Below the pieces are notes generated by a model that was not told where the DNA came from, ran no database searches, and saw nothing but the letters and a program-made list of their open reading frames with translations. This document shows, piece by piece, positions 34,547 through 43,034 of a DNA stretch of 64,000 nt (position 1 is its first letter; every line of letters starts with the position of its first letter). Position numbers and translations under genes: made by a program. Source of the stretch: Actinomycetota bacterium (lineage in GTDB: Bacteria > Actinomycetota > Thermoleophilia > Solirubrobacterales > 70-9); the NCBI GenBank assembly GCA_018268575.1, contig JAFDWF010000119.1, forward strand, positions 1 to 64,000, in the 5' to 3' direction.

Positions 34547-35830
34547 TCACCGACGGACCACATAGGGAGCGATGAATGCAGAGAGAACCGCCCCGAGGAT
34601 GACTGAGACGGCCGAGCCAATCCAGCCGCCGAAGAAGACACCGAGCACGATGATCGCGATGAGGAGCGGAACGCCTATGACGCCGCTGCCAAGCACAATC
34701 CGACTCGCGGGACGGAGGGTTGCTGGGTTCCGGCGGTAGGCCCGATGGAAGGCAAAGAGGACACGGATCGCCCACATCTGGTCCACGGTTCCGAGCATCC
34801 CACGCTGGACACGGAAGCCCTCCGGGTTACTGGAGTGACGGTTCTCGGTCTCGATCTGATCAACGATTCGACCAACCACCTCAAGGGCGAAGCCACGAAT
34901 CTCTCGCGGACGTTCATCGGCTTCGAGAAAAAGGAGCGCAGTCAACATCTCTGGGCTGAGAAAGACGTAGTCGTTGACCTCGCCGCGCGAATAAGGATTG
35001 AAGTAGGGCCGATCGATCGCCGGGCAGGACTCACCGCCGTGCCGGCTTACCAATTCGGCCCGCACCGCTGCGGCGGCCTCGGATACGTTCGCGGTTCGAC
35101 GAGTCTGCGGCGCACTCTCGAGCGCGAGACAGCCAAGGGCCAGGACATCGCCGCCGAGAAGGCGCGCCCGGCGCCGCAGCTGCGTGGCTAGCCAATCCCA
35201 CGCCCCCTCGACCGCATTGTTCTGCTGGGCAACGGGGAAACGGCGCAGTGAGCGCAAACCGAACGCGGTGACGAGGAGGCGGTCCTGCCGGCTCGGGTCC
35301 CCGACCGTGCCACGAGTGCTCCAGCCCTCGTTCCCACTGAGCGAGAGCGAAAGGAGGTGGTCGACCAACTCCGGCTGCGTTCCTTGGACGCGCTCCTCAA
35401 CCTCGTCGAGACGACAGGCATCGATCATGAACGCAAGCTTTAACGGGTCTTGGAAGTCCTCCTGCTTGGGAGTGCTCGCGTCGTCCGCGGGCGGCGATTC
35501 GGGCAACGCCTCCGTGACGCCGCGAACCGGGGAACTTTGGTAAACGGATCGTTCCTCGCCGTCCCAGTGGTGGGCGATTGCGAATACCTGCAAAGCGGCC
35601 GACGTTCCGAAATGACCCCACTGCTCTTCGGAGTGGTGACCGCTGTCGAGGAACTGTCCCCAAGCAACGGACCCTCGGAGCTCCGCAGGGCGTACAAACT
35701 GGTCCTCAAGGAGGTCGCAGACGGGCGCCAGGCACTCGCCTGCGCGGCCATCCAATTCCTCGATTCGAGCCTTGCGCCAAGTCCAGCTGTCCCCGACAGC
35801 CATACGCCAGCGTGCAACCAGATTGGTCAT
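34547..35830 (-). CDS. Helical (toroid-like) protein with C-terminal two-TM hairpin
   Basis: I do not recognise this 427-aa protein with confidence. The first ~340 residues are helical with repeated patterns (EQWGHFGTSAALQVFAIAHHW, QDRLLVTAFGLRSLRRF, VNDYVFLSPEMLTALLFLE) that recall an alpha/alpha-toroid such as terpene-cyclase-like domains. The last 60 residues form two transmembrane helices (VLGSGVIGVPLLIAIIVLG and GSAVSVILGAVLSAFIAP) with a short basic tail, the layout of a membrane-acting effector. It starts 10 bp after the HIT-like gene on the same strand, so the two are co-expressed. Association with nucleotide-processing enzymes suggests ligand-gated membrane action; this is inference. 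Confidence 0.6.
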   Translation of the reverse strand: MTNLVARWRMAVGDSWTWRKARIEELDGRAGECLAPVCDLLEDQFVRPAELRGSVAWGQFLDSGHHSEEQWGHFGTSAALQVFAIAHHWDGEERSVYQSSPVRGVTEALPESPPADDASTPKQEDFQDPLKLAFMIDACRLDEVEERVQGTQPELVDHLLSLSLSGNEGWSTRGTVGDPSRQDRLLVTAFGLRSLRRFPVAQQNNAVEGAWDWLATQLRRRARLLGGDVLALGCLALESAPQTRRTANVSEAAAAVRAELVSRHGGESCPAIDRPYFNPYSRGEVNDYVFLSPEMLTALLFLEADERPREIRGFALEVVGRIVDQIETENRHSSNPEGFRVQRGMLGTVDQMWAIRVLFAFHRAYRRNPATLRPASRIVLGSGVIGVPLLIAIIVLGVFFGGWIGSAVSVILGAVLSAFIAPYVVRR

Positions 35831-35839
35831 CGTCCAACC

Positions 35840-36547
35840 TCAGGCGACGGCGGTGAGCCCGAGGGCGGCCTGAGCAGCGTGTATTTGCTGAAAGCCCGGC
35901 GTCGAACGCCAATCAGCGAGCTCTGGCTCGCCGCGCAGAAGAGCAGCGAAGCCGCGCAGAAACTGACGCGGGAGCGGTCCACTCACTCGACCCAATTGGC
36001 AGCCGTCGCGATCCTCAACGTATAGGTACTGGCGCACGTCTGCGCCATGCTCGCGCACCGTCCAAAAGTCTGGGTAGCGCTCGCGCCGCAGGCCCGGGGC
36101 CAACTCAGCAAGGTCCATCCGCACAAGACCTGGGAAGACCAGGCGATGAGCATGGAGGCAGTGAGGCTCGTGGCGACGTACCGATGGCGCCACGCACGGG
36201 GCAACCCTGCCGTGCTCTGCAACCACGGTGGGGCCGTAAACCTCGCTCAGATGTCCACGCACGCGCTCGGTAAATGCGACCAGGTCGGCGCTCTCAGCAT
36301 CACCGAGGTCGAGCATGCTCGGCAGGTGATCCCGTGCGGCGATCAGCGTGAAGCCCTCACCAATAGGGCCAACACCGAGCACCGCCCGAAAGTACGCGGA
36401 CTCAGCCCACGTGTACTCTGGCTCCGGGTCACAGAGAAAGCAGTGGCTCTTGTTTTCGCTGCTTATGGGAGGTTTTTCCTTCACGCCGTCGGATTCGCTT
36501 CGGTATCGCTTTGTCCTGCGTGGCTGAAGTAGATTCGATTGTGCCAC
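35840..36547 (-). CDS. HIT-like protein with incomplete histidine triad
   Basis: This protein of about 235 aa has a zinc-type CFLCDPEP near the N-terminus, TLIAARDHLPSMLDLGDAE (the typical HIT 'H.PS..dL' region), VVAEHGRVAPCV, and the active-site strand HCLHAHRLVFPG. In HIT hydrolases the motif is H-x-H-x-H-x-x-P. Here, aligning on the Pro, the first two His are kept and the third is Leu. It should bind or hydrolyse a nucleotide-like phosphoramidate or ester. The start is uncertain (GTG 36547 or GTG 36484). It forms an operon with the 427-aa membrane protein. Confidence 0.72.
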   Translation of the reverse strand: MAQSNLLQPRRTKRYRSESDGVKEKPPISSENKSHCFLCDPEPEYTWAESAYFRAVLGVGPIGEGFTLIAARDHLPSMLDLGDAESADLVAFTERVRGHLSEVYGPTVVAEHGRVAPCVAPSVRRHEPHCLHAHRLVFPGLVRMDLAELAPGLRRERYPDFWTVREHGADVRQYLYVEDRDGCQLGRVSGPLPRQFLRGFAALLRGEPELADWRSTPGFQQIHAAQAALGLTAVA

Positions 36548-36762
36548 GAACCCCTCGGCGGATCTGGCGCCGCAGACTGGTTTTCAGGAATCCCATAGCT
36601 CAAGCGGCACCGCATGACCGCGCGACGAATCGCCAGATCCCACCAACGCATCCCTGCGGAGGTGTCCTCGGGGAGTATGTGAACCGGGGGTCCAGGCGCT
36701 GGCAAATCGACGTTCTCGCCGAGTCCCGGCTGACGCCCGATGCCCTAAGGGACCAGTAAGGC

Positions 36763-37752
36763 CTAGCCGATGACTATCCGCTCGTCAGGCAACGGAGGTA
36801 ACGTCGCCGGGAATGGCGGCCCGCCAGGACAGCGGAAGAGCTGGGACCACCAGGTTGCGATCGAGGCTCGGTTGATCGCCTCCGCATGACTGGTGTCGAG
36901 ATTGCGGATCGTCTCGCGTCCAGCGCGCGGGGTCTGCATCATCAAAAGACAAAGCGAGGGTGCGAGCGGAACGGAGAGGCTGTCGGCGCTCGCAGGTCCG
37001 ATGCCGAGAAACTGGTTCTCCGGCCGCGGCAACCGGTCGAGGAGGATCGGCTCGTCGCTGGTGAATAGGACATGGTCCTCGAAGGGCAGAAGATGCCACT
37101 CGGCCTCGCGGAAGGGAACCGCGGCCTCCGGCGCCGCCTGCAGCATCGTCCGCAGTTGGATTGCACGGTGCAACACGAAGCGACCCTCGTCGAGTTCGGT
37201 CGCGAGGGTGTCTCGTTGACTCTTGTCGAGGTGGCTGAAGTCCGGTATCGGAACCCCCGGTCCAGCGCTTTCTTCAATCAGCCGGTCGCGCTTCTGCTCG
37301 ATGGGATCGGGTTTCTTCGGAGCACCATCGTGCTGTGTTTCGTCGATCTCGGCGTTCTCAAGGCCGAATCTGATCAGCATCTTCTGCAGCTTGTCCGCGA
37401 GCTCAGAACCGCTGGCACGACTCGAGCGACCTCGGACCCACTGCAGGCCGAGCCAAGTTGAGAAGGCGTCCTTCTGCTCGGGCGCAAGAGGGAATTCGAG
37501 GTTCCTTAAGGCTTTATGGACGGCTGCTCCTTCAGCGTCGATCTTCGCTAGGCCTTCCTCGACCGAGGAGTCCTTCTCCCCGTCGGGACCCTCGAAGGAA
37601 TAGAAGTCCTTCTCGACCGCGAGCGCGGTGGTTCCGGTCCTGAGCTCGGGCCTATCGGATCTGTCCCGCATGGCGACGATGCCCTGGGCGTCGGCCCAGG
37701 CCCGCAGGTAGAACTGCGGGAGAACGTGATGACGTACGGGTCTTTGTGACAT
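36763..37752 (-). CDS. DUF4238 protein
   Basis: This 329-aa protein has the DUF4238 N-terminal signature HHVLPQFYLRAWAD and the downstream VEKDFYSF and VEEGLAKIDAEGA segments. The central part is helical, and a late strand pair HLLPFEDHVLFTSDEPI is typical of the family. DUF4238 proteins are common in mobile elements and defence regions, but no biochemical role is established to my knowledge. It stands alone on the minus strand between the nucleotide-enzyme cluster and the type II system. Confidence 0.8.
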   Translation of the reverse strand: MSQRPVRHHVLPQFYLRAWADAQGIVAMRDRSDRPELRTGTTALAVEKDFYSFEGPDGEKDSSVEEGLAKIDAEGAAVHKALRNLEFPLAPEQKDAFSTWLGLQWVRGRSSRASGSELADKLQKMLIRFGLENAEIDETQHDGAPKKPDPIEQKRDRLIEESAGPGVPIPDFSHLDKSQRDTLATELDEGRFVLHRAIQLRTMLQAAPEAAVPFREAEWHLLPFEDHVLFTSDEPILLDRLPRPENQFLGIGPASADSLSVPLAPSLCLLMMQTPRAGRETIRNLDTSHAEAINRASIATWWSQLFRCPGGPPFPATLPPLPDERIVIG

Positions 37753-37940
37753 CGCTTGTGCCTGGACTCAGCCCCCGCCAAGGATCACTCGCACACCGTG
37801 ACCATAGCGGCGACATTGGGCTGGCGGTGAATTTGGTCGGGTCAGGGGACAGCAGGTGCCCAACTCTCCTCACCCTGCGGAGATGGTTACCACCGGACAG
37901 GCGGCTAGGAATCGAAGTCGCAGTGACGAACTGAACGGCA

Positions 37941-38861
37941 ATGCCGGAGGTCACCGCAGAGAGCTTGAGGTCCGCCGCGGAGCAACTCCTTGAACTCGCC
38001 GACGACGTCGAGGAATCGATCGGTGCCCGCGAGGATCTTGACGCCGTCATCGCCGACCTTCGGATTGCCGCAGTGCGGGGGTTTGGTCCGAAGCCCCGCG
38101 CCCGCAGGGGTGAGAGCGGGAAGGACAAGGTTCTAGCTCATCTCATGGCGCACATCGGAGAGTGGGTCCACCGTGAGGAGCTTGCGGCCATCAGCGGGAT
38201 TGAAGAATGGGCACGCCGGAAACGAGAGTGGTCGAGGGAGGAGGGCTACGACATCGAGGAGCGCGGAGGTTTCTACAGACTCAACAACTTCGATCCTGAC
38301 GAGTCTGTCGCGCGAGCCTGGCGGATACCAAACGAAATTCGACGGCGGTCGGGCAGCGGTGAGTCTCGAATCCTTGCCCTCCTCCAAGCTTACGAGGGCA
38401 AGGTCGTAGACAACGAGAAACTGAGGTACGTAGCCCACATACCGTCGGCACCGCGTCGCACTCGAGAGCTACGCGACGAGGATGGCTGGCCCATCGAAAC
38501 TCACGTTGATGATCCGAAATTGAAGCCTGGTCAGTATCGCCTCGCATCATCAGATCCGAGCGACCGACGAGACATACGGCAGCGGCTGTATCCAGAAGGA
38601 CTGCGGGAGAGGATCTTCCAAAGGGACGAATACACCTGCCAAATGTGCGGGCGCAACCGGGAGCGTGCCGAACAGGCAGGAGACAGTCGCTTCTATCTCG
38701 AGATTCACCACCTGAACGCCGTAGCTGACCAACTTGACGGTCTCTCCGCCGACGAGTTGAACGACGAGTCGAATCTGGTGACCTACTGCCACAGGGATCA
38801 CCTACAGGAGACCCGTCGCCTCCACGAACGACTGAGAGAACAGCGGCGGCCGAGGTCTTAA
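37941..38861 (+). CDS. HNH restriction endonuclease of a type II-like system
   Basis: This 306-aa protein has an HNH nuclease at its C-terminus: GLRERIFQRDEYTCQMCGR (C-x2-C), then FYLEIHHLNA with the catalytic His pair, SNLVTYCHRDH closing the zinc/HNH core. Residues ~55-200 contain two winged-helix-like segments (KDKVLAHLMAHIGEWVHREEL and ESRILALLQAYEGKVVDNEKL), plausibly for DNA reading. It is convergent with a C5-cytosine methyltransferase, overlapping by 4 bp at the 3' ends, so I take the two as a restriction-modification pair. ATG 37941. Confidence 0.85.
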   Translation: MPEVTAESLRSAAEQLLELADDVEESIGAREDLDAVIADLRIAAVRGFGPKPRARRGESGKDKVLAHLMAHIGEWVHREELAAISGIEEWARRKREWSREEGYDIEERGGFYRLNNFDPDESVARAWRIPNEIRRRSGSGESRILALLQAYEGKVVDNEKLRYVAHIPSAPRRTRELRDEDGWPIETHVDDPKLKPGQYRLASSDPSDRRDIRQRLYPEGLRERIFQRDEYTCQMCGRNRERAEQAGDSRFYLEIHHLNAVADQLDGLSADELNDESNLVTYCHRDHLQETRRLHERLREQRRPRS

Positions 38862-39943
38862 GCGGCCAGAGCGAGAGACCCGCGTTGCTGCCCGACCTCA
38901 TCCATTCTGCTCAGGGCATCAGCGATGCTGTTCGCGATGGTGCGAGCAAGCTGCGGCGGAACAGCATTGCCGATCTGCTTGGCCACCGAGGTCATGCTCT
39001 GCTCCTCTGGACCGAGAAATTCGAAACTGTCCGGGAAGGTCATGCATCGCGCGGCCTCTCGCAGGGTGATCGGCCTGTGCTCGCTCGGATGGAGATATCT
39101 CCCCTTCTCGGGCTTGTAGAACTCCGTCCGGATCGTGAAGGCCGGACGATCCCACCAGAGACGACCGAAGACGTCGGTTGAACCGCTTTTCTTCCGTAGC
39201 CAACAGTCGGGAGTGATGTCCGGACGCCTCTCAGCCAGCTCGAACCGACCCTCGCCCTCATTGGGAATAGTTTCGTATCGCTCCACACTGACTGGACGAG
39301 GGTTGCGCGCGTTGTGCCAGTTACGCCCATTCGGCTTTTTCGGGAGACCTCGAACCGCGTCCCGAAACGTCCGCCAGGGGTTCCCTCCGCTCTGCGCCTT
39401 GCCGGGAGGGAAGAACGTTCCGCTCGGCATCACGGGCTGCTGGCCCATCAGTCCGATCACGATGGCTCGCCTTCTGGTTTGCGGAACGCCGAAGTCCGCA
39501 GCGTTCAGAACATCGGCTGAGATCTCGTATCCAAGCTTGGTGGCCGCCCGCTCGAATTGACTGAACTCGGCAGACCGGAGCAACTCGGGAACGTTCTCCA
39601 TGACGAAGGCCGACGGCGCAGCCTCTTCCAGCGCCCGTAGGTACTCCCGCCACAAAGACCTCCGCTCGAATCCGACGCCCTTCATGTTCAACGGCGAAAA
39701 GCCCTGGCAAGGGGGGCCACCAATCAGGACGTCAGCGGAAGGAAATGAGGGGACCTCCTCAATTCGACTAGGGGTCCCATCAGGCTGCCGGGCGATGCCG
39801 GGACCGAAATTCTTTGTCCAGGTCGCGGCGGCATCGGGGTCCGACTCGACCGCCAAGAGGGATCGGAATCGCCCGTCTTGCTCGAATCCGAGCGTCATTC
39901 CTCCGCAGCCCGCGAAGAGGTCGATGAGCGTGTAATCCGCCAT
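38858..39943 (-). CDS. dcm: DNA (cytosine-5) methyltransferase
   Basis: This 361-aa C5 methyltransferase has motif I DLFAGCGGM near residue 6, catalytic motif IV GGPPCQGFS with the nucleophilic Cys, motif VI VMENVPELL, motif VIII QTRRRAIVIG, and motifs IX-X near the C-terminus (QIGNAVPPQLA). I chose ATG 39943 because motif I starts 5 residues later; the open frame upstream runs into the HerA gene's 3' end region. It protects the host from the convergent HNH nuclease. The target recognition region (about residues 190-300) is compact, consistent with a short site. Confidence 0.93.
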   Translation of the reverse strand: MADYTLIDLFAGCGGMTLGFEQDGRFRSLLAVESDPDAAATWTKNFGPGIARQPDGTPSRIEEVPSFPSADVLIGGPPCQGFSPLNMKGVGFERRSLWREYLRALEEAAPSAFVMENVPELLRSAEFSQFERAATKLGYEISADVLNAADFGVPQTRRRAIVIGLMGQQPVMPSGTFFPPGKAQSGGNPWRTFRDAVRGLPKKPNGRNWHNARNPRPVSVERYETIPNEGEGRFELAERRPDITPDCWLRKKSGSTDVFGRLWWDRPAFTIRTEFYKPEKGRYLHPSEHRPITLREAARCMTFPDSFEFLGPEEQSMTSVAKQIGNAVPPQLARTIANSIADALSRMDEVGQQRGSLALAA

Positions 39944-39995
39944 TCGAGCGAAGCTACAGGTCGTTTCGGCGGGAAGCCGGATAGGAGGATCGGGC

Positions 39996-41678
39996 CTAGT
40001 CCTGAGTCGGGCTAGCCTGCCATCCGGCCCGGTAATTTGGTCCTTCGGATTCGGGTTTGCGTAGCGGCGCTGCAATCCGCACGGAAATCGGGACCGGAAA
40101 GTCGACCCCCACCAAGACGGCCTCGCCAGGGGTCAGACCGGGAAGTAGCTGGGTGGCAGACCGATCCAGCTCGCTTGACGCTTCCTCTATGTATTTCCGG
40201 TCTCGTCCGTGGCCGAGCCGATGCACCAAGAGCATCCCCGCTTGGCTCAAAACACCCGACGGCAGATCCCCCGGACGCTGGGTCGCCATGCAGACGGTCA
40301 AGCCGTACTTCCTCCCCTCCTTGGCAATGGCTTCGAAGTGCTCAAGGCGAGTCGTGATGATCTCGTCGCCTATCACGCGCCCGAAGAATTGTTGTGCCTC
40401 GTCCACCGCGACCACGAGGGGATTCGGCCTGAATTTGCCCGACCGCGCAAGGGAGAGAAGATGACGGCCGATCGCATTGACCGTGATCTCGCGCATGTAG
40501 TGCACGAAAGGCAGGTCCTTCAGCGAGATACACAGGACGTTCTTCTCGGCATCTGCAAGGAAGGAATCAATGGCACCGATCACTGACGCTCTCTCCGTGA
40601 ACGGCGACACGATCTCAATGATCTCCGGAGTCTGAATCAGGTCTTGAATGCGGGTGATAAGGGAGACGCAGTAGCCGAGGCCGTTTAGTTCAGGGCCACC
40701 GAAAAGTGCGTCGTTGTATCTGTCGTGCGCCCAGATGCACTCGCATTCGATTTGCTCACCGAGCAGCCGAAGATTGAATTTGGAACCGGCGCGCTCGACA
40801 GCATCTGCGTGCTCGGTTTGAAGATCGTAAAAGTCGCTGCGACGCTTGTCGGCTTTATGGATGAGGCCTCTCTCGTCCACCAACGGATGATCTGCACCAA
40901 TCAACTCAGCGAGCCGAAGGCTTCTGATCGCTTCTCTCAGCTTTGGCAGTTGAGATCCTGCACTGGGGCGAAGAAACGCAGTTAAGTCCGCCTCGTCCAT
41001 GTCGGTGTGCGGCAGGGACAGCTCCGTCGAACTAACGGAGACATGAGTCGTTGAACCGCCCAACGTGTGGAACTCACCAGTGGCATCAACGATGATCAGG
41101 TTCCCACCGATGCCTTGAATCCCCTCGGCTAGGTGGGCGACCGTCCAGCTCTTTCCGGACCCGGTCGCTCCCAGAACCGCGAGATGCCGACCGAACAGGC
41201 GTGACGGATCTATCTCCACCGACACCTGATCATCGTTAGCGAGGGTTCCAATCGACAAGCGCGGCCCCCCGTCTTCGGCCGCTTCGCTGATCAGGGCCTC
41301 CAACACGTCAGGTGGGGCCGAGTAGACGGGATCGCCCAGCCGCGGGTACTTCTCAATTCCGCGGATGTGCGTCCCATCAAGCCGCAGCGTCGCAAGGAGC
41401 TGAACCGCGCCAAGTGGGGCGATGGGCGTGGCCGGATCAATTCCATCGGCCACTCTCTTTCGTTCGTTGGCCGAAACCCAGACCTCTCTGATTCGACCGA
41501 CGATCCCAAAGCCGCCCACGTCGATAACGACGAACTCCGCGACCTCCCCACGAGGGACTCGCTGGCCCAGGTGCATCTGTGGTCGGGCGGCCGCTCGCGG
41601 AAGGGTGACCTCGGCCCCCTCCGCGTCTACTCGGTAAACCGATCCGATCTGGCGGTCCGTCGCAAATGGATGGAGCAT
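39996..41678 (-). CDS. HerA-type ATPase of a SIR2-HerA system
   Basis: This 560-aa FtsK/HerA-superfamily ATPase has an N-terminal HAS-barrel-like region (IGSVYRVDAEGAEVTL), Walker A GATGSGKS at 170-177, Walker B VAVDEAQQFFGR, and a late sensor region EHFEAIAKEGRKYGLTVCMATQRPGDLP with the arginine finger typical of HerA. HerA forms hexameric DNA-translocating rings. It directly follows the SIR2-like gene on the same strand (0-bp gap), the organisation of the known SIR2-HerA (Nezha-type) anti-phage systems in which the ring assembles with the NADase. Confidence 0.9.
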   Translation of the reverse strand: MLHPFATDRQIGSVYRVDAEGAEVTLPRAAARPQMHLGQRVPRGEVAEFVVIDVGGFGIVGRIREVWVSANERKRVADGIDPATPIAPLGAVQLLATLRLDGTHIRGIEKYPRLGDPVYSAPPDVLEALISEAAEDGGPRLSIGTLANDDQVSVEIDPSRLFGRHLAVLGATGSGKSWTVAHLAEGIQGIGGNLIIVDATGEFHTLGGSTTHVSVSSTELSLPHTDMDEADLTAFLRPSAGSQLPKLREAIRSLRLAELIGADHPLVDERGLIHKADKRRSDFYDLQTEHADAVERAGSKFNLRLLGEQIECECIWAHDRYNDALFGGPELNGLGYCVSLITRIQDLIQTPEIIEIVSPFTERASVIGAIDSFLADAEKNVLCISLKDLPFVHYMREITVNAIGRHLLSLARSGKFRPNPLVVAVDEAQQFFGRVIGDEIITTRLEHFEAIAKEGRKYGLTVCMATQRPGDLPSGVLSQAGMLLVHRLGHGRDRKYIEEASSELDRSATQLLPGLTPGEAVLVGVDFPVPISVRIAAPLRKPESEGPNYRAGWQASPTQD

Positions 41679-42863
41679 CTAAGACCCAAACATCGCTGAT
41701 TCTTCGATGCGTTGGTCATGAAGCTCACGCTCGTCCAGGGGCGCCGTGTCGGGAAGAATTTCCGTGAACTGCTTGAAGGTTCCGTTGATAAGAGCGAGTC
41801 GCCGATCACCCTGAGAAATCAGATCTGACCAGGCTGAGAGATAGCGATTGTCGCTCCCTTCCAGATCCGGCGACACCAGAACGACTCGAAGCCCGACGTT
41901 GGACTTGACCGCTTGGTGGATGGGCTGGATGACGTGCTCGTCCTTGAGACCCGAACCGATGATGAATAGTGCGGTGTCGCGCCCACGTAGAGCCATCTGA
42001 AAGCGGGCCATGAACTCGAGATAGGGCGGCGCAAACGAGAGCTGAAACTTGTTCTGCCTGGGATAGATCAACGCCGGATTTTTTGGTTTGTCGAGAACCC
42101 TGCGAACGACCGAACCGTCTCGCTGCCAGTCGACAGAGCCATGAAGCTTTAAGAACTGGGCGACGTTCGGCTCGAGGACCATCCCTTCGCCCGAAACCCG
42201 CCGCACTAGATCGATGTCAAGTGCGCTGCCATCGAAATGGTGCGGCGCTCTCATCTGGAAACCGTCGATCAAGAAAAACCGGGTGTCGGCCGCAGCGCGC
42301 TCGAATGCCAGGTCGTAGTTGGTGGTGTAGATCTCCGCCCGCGGAAGCCGGGTGCTGCGCCTTGCCATCCGCCTCAGAAATCGGCCGTGAGTCGCAAGGT
42401 CCGAGTCACCGGTTACGAAGCTACAAAGCTCGAGGATTCGATCCTCTGCGGCTTTGACGAACTTACGCAAGGTCGCGTCATTTCTTAGATCAAGCGCCGA
42501 TTGGCACCTTGAAAGAAGAAGCTCGATGTCTTCTTTCTCAGAAGCCTCCGGACTCAGGTTGGCCGCCGCGTCAAAACCGTCGAGGGCCTCCGCCTGCTCC
42601 CAGAGAGCTGCCATCGCCACCGCGTCTTTGATTTCCAGCGAGGTCCCCAGTCCGGCGAGAACAACGAGGCGCTCCGCCGCGAGACAAGACAGAAGTCGCT
42701 CACCGAGATTCGTATTGGCGTCCTGGGCCGACTTGCGAGCCTCCTCGGGATCGCCCTCGCTGGCCTCGATGGCTTGCCACGAAGACGACCCAGCAACCCG
42801 TACGGACGGAGGCGAGTCCGTTTCCTCCGTCTCCGTCACCACATCCTCTGAGTGATCCTCCAT
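41679..42863 (-). CDS. SIR2-like NADase of a SIR2-HerA system
   Basis: This 394-aa protein has the SIR2-like fold. The nucleotide-binding loop AGLGTS at 70-75 replaces the usual GAGxS, TTNYD at 180-184 and the catalytic-His segment KLHGSVDW (His241) follow, and a later strand FIIGSGLKDEHVI completes the domain. The first 50 residues are acidic and variable. In SIR2-HerA defence the SIR2 subunit depletes NAD+ or cleaves nucleic acid upon infection, and the HerA partner regulates it. ATG 42863; the 3' end abuts herA. Confidence 0.9.
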   Translation of the reverse strand: MEDHSEDVVTETEETDSPPSVRVAGSSSWQAIEASEGDPEEARKSAQDANTNLGERLLSCLAAERLVVLAGLGTSLEIKDAVAMAALWEQAEALDGFDAAANLSPEASEKEDIELLLSRCQSALDLRNDATLRKFVKAAEDRILELCSFVTGDSDLATHGRFLRRMARRSTRLPRAEIYTTNYDLAFERAAADTRFFLIDGFQMRAPHHFDGSALDIDLVRRVSGEGMVLEPNVAQFLKLHGSVDWQRDGSVVRRVLDKPKNPALIYPRQNKFQLSFAPPYLEFMARFQMALRGRDTALFIIGSGLKDEHVIQPIHQAVKSNVGLRVVLVSPDLEGSDNRYLSAWSDLISQGDRRLALINGTFKQFTEILPDTAPLDERELHDQRIEESAMFGS

Positions 42864-43034
42864 CGGACGGGAACCCTAACGTTTTGTCGATTACTCCGCT
42901 CGTGTCGTCCTTATCTTCCCCGTTCGAAACCAATGGCTAGACAGGCCCCCTCGCGCAAAGAACGGAAAGGTCGTGCGACACCGATCAGACGTGGCTTCCG
43001 AGTCCTAGCCGTCGTTTCAGTGCTGATTCCGGCT

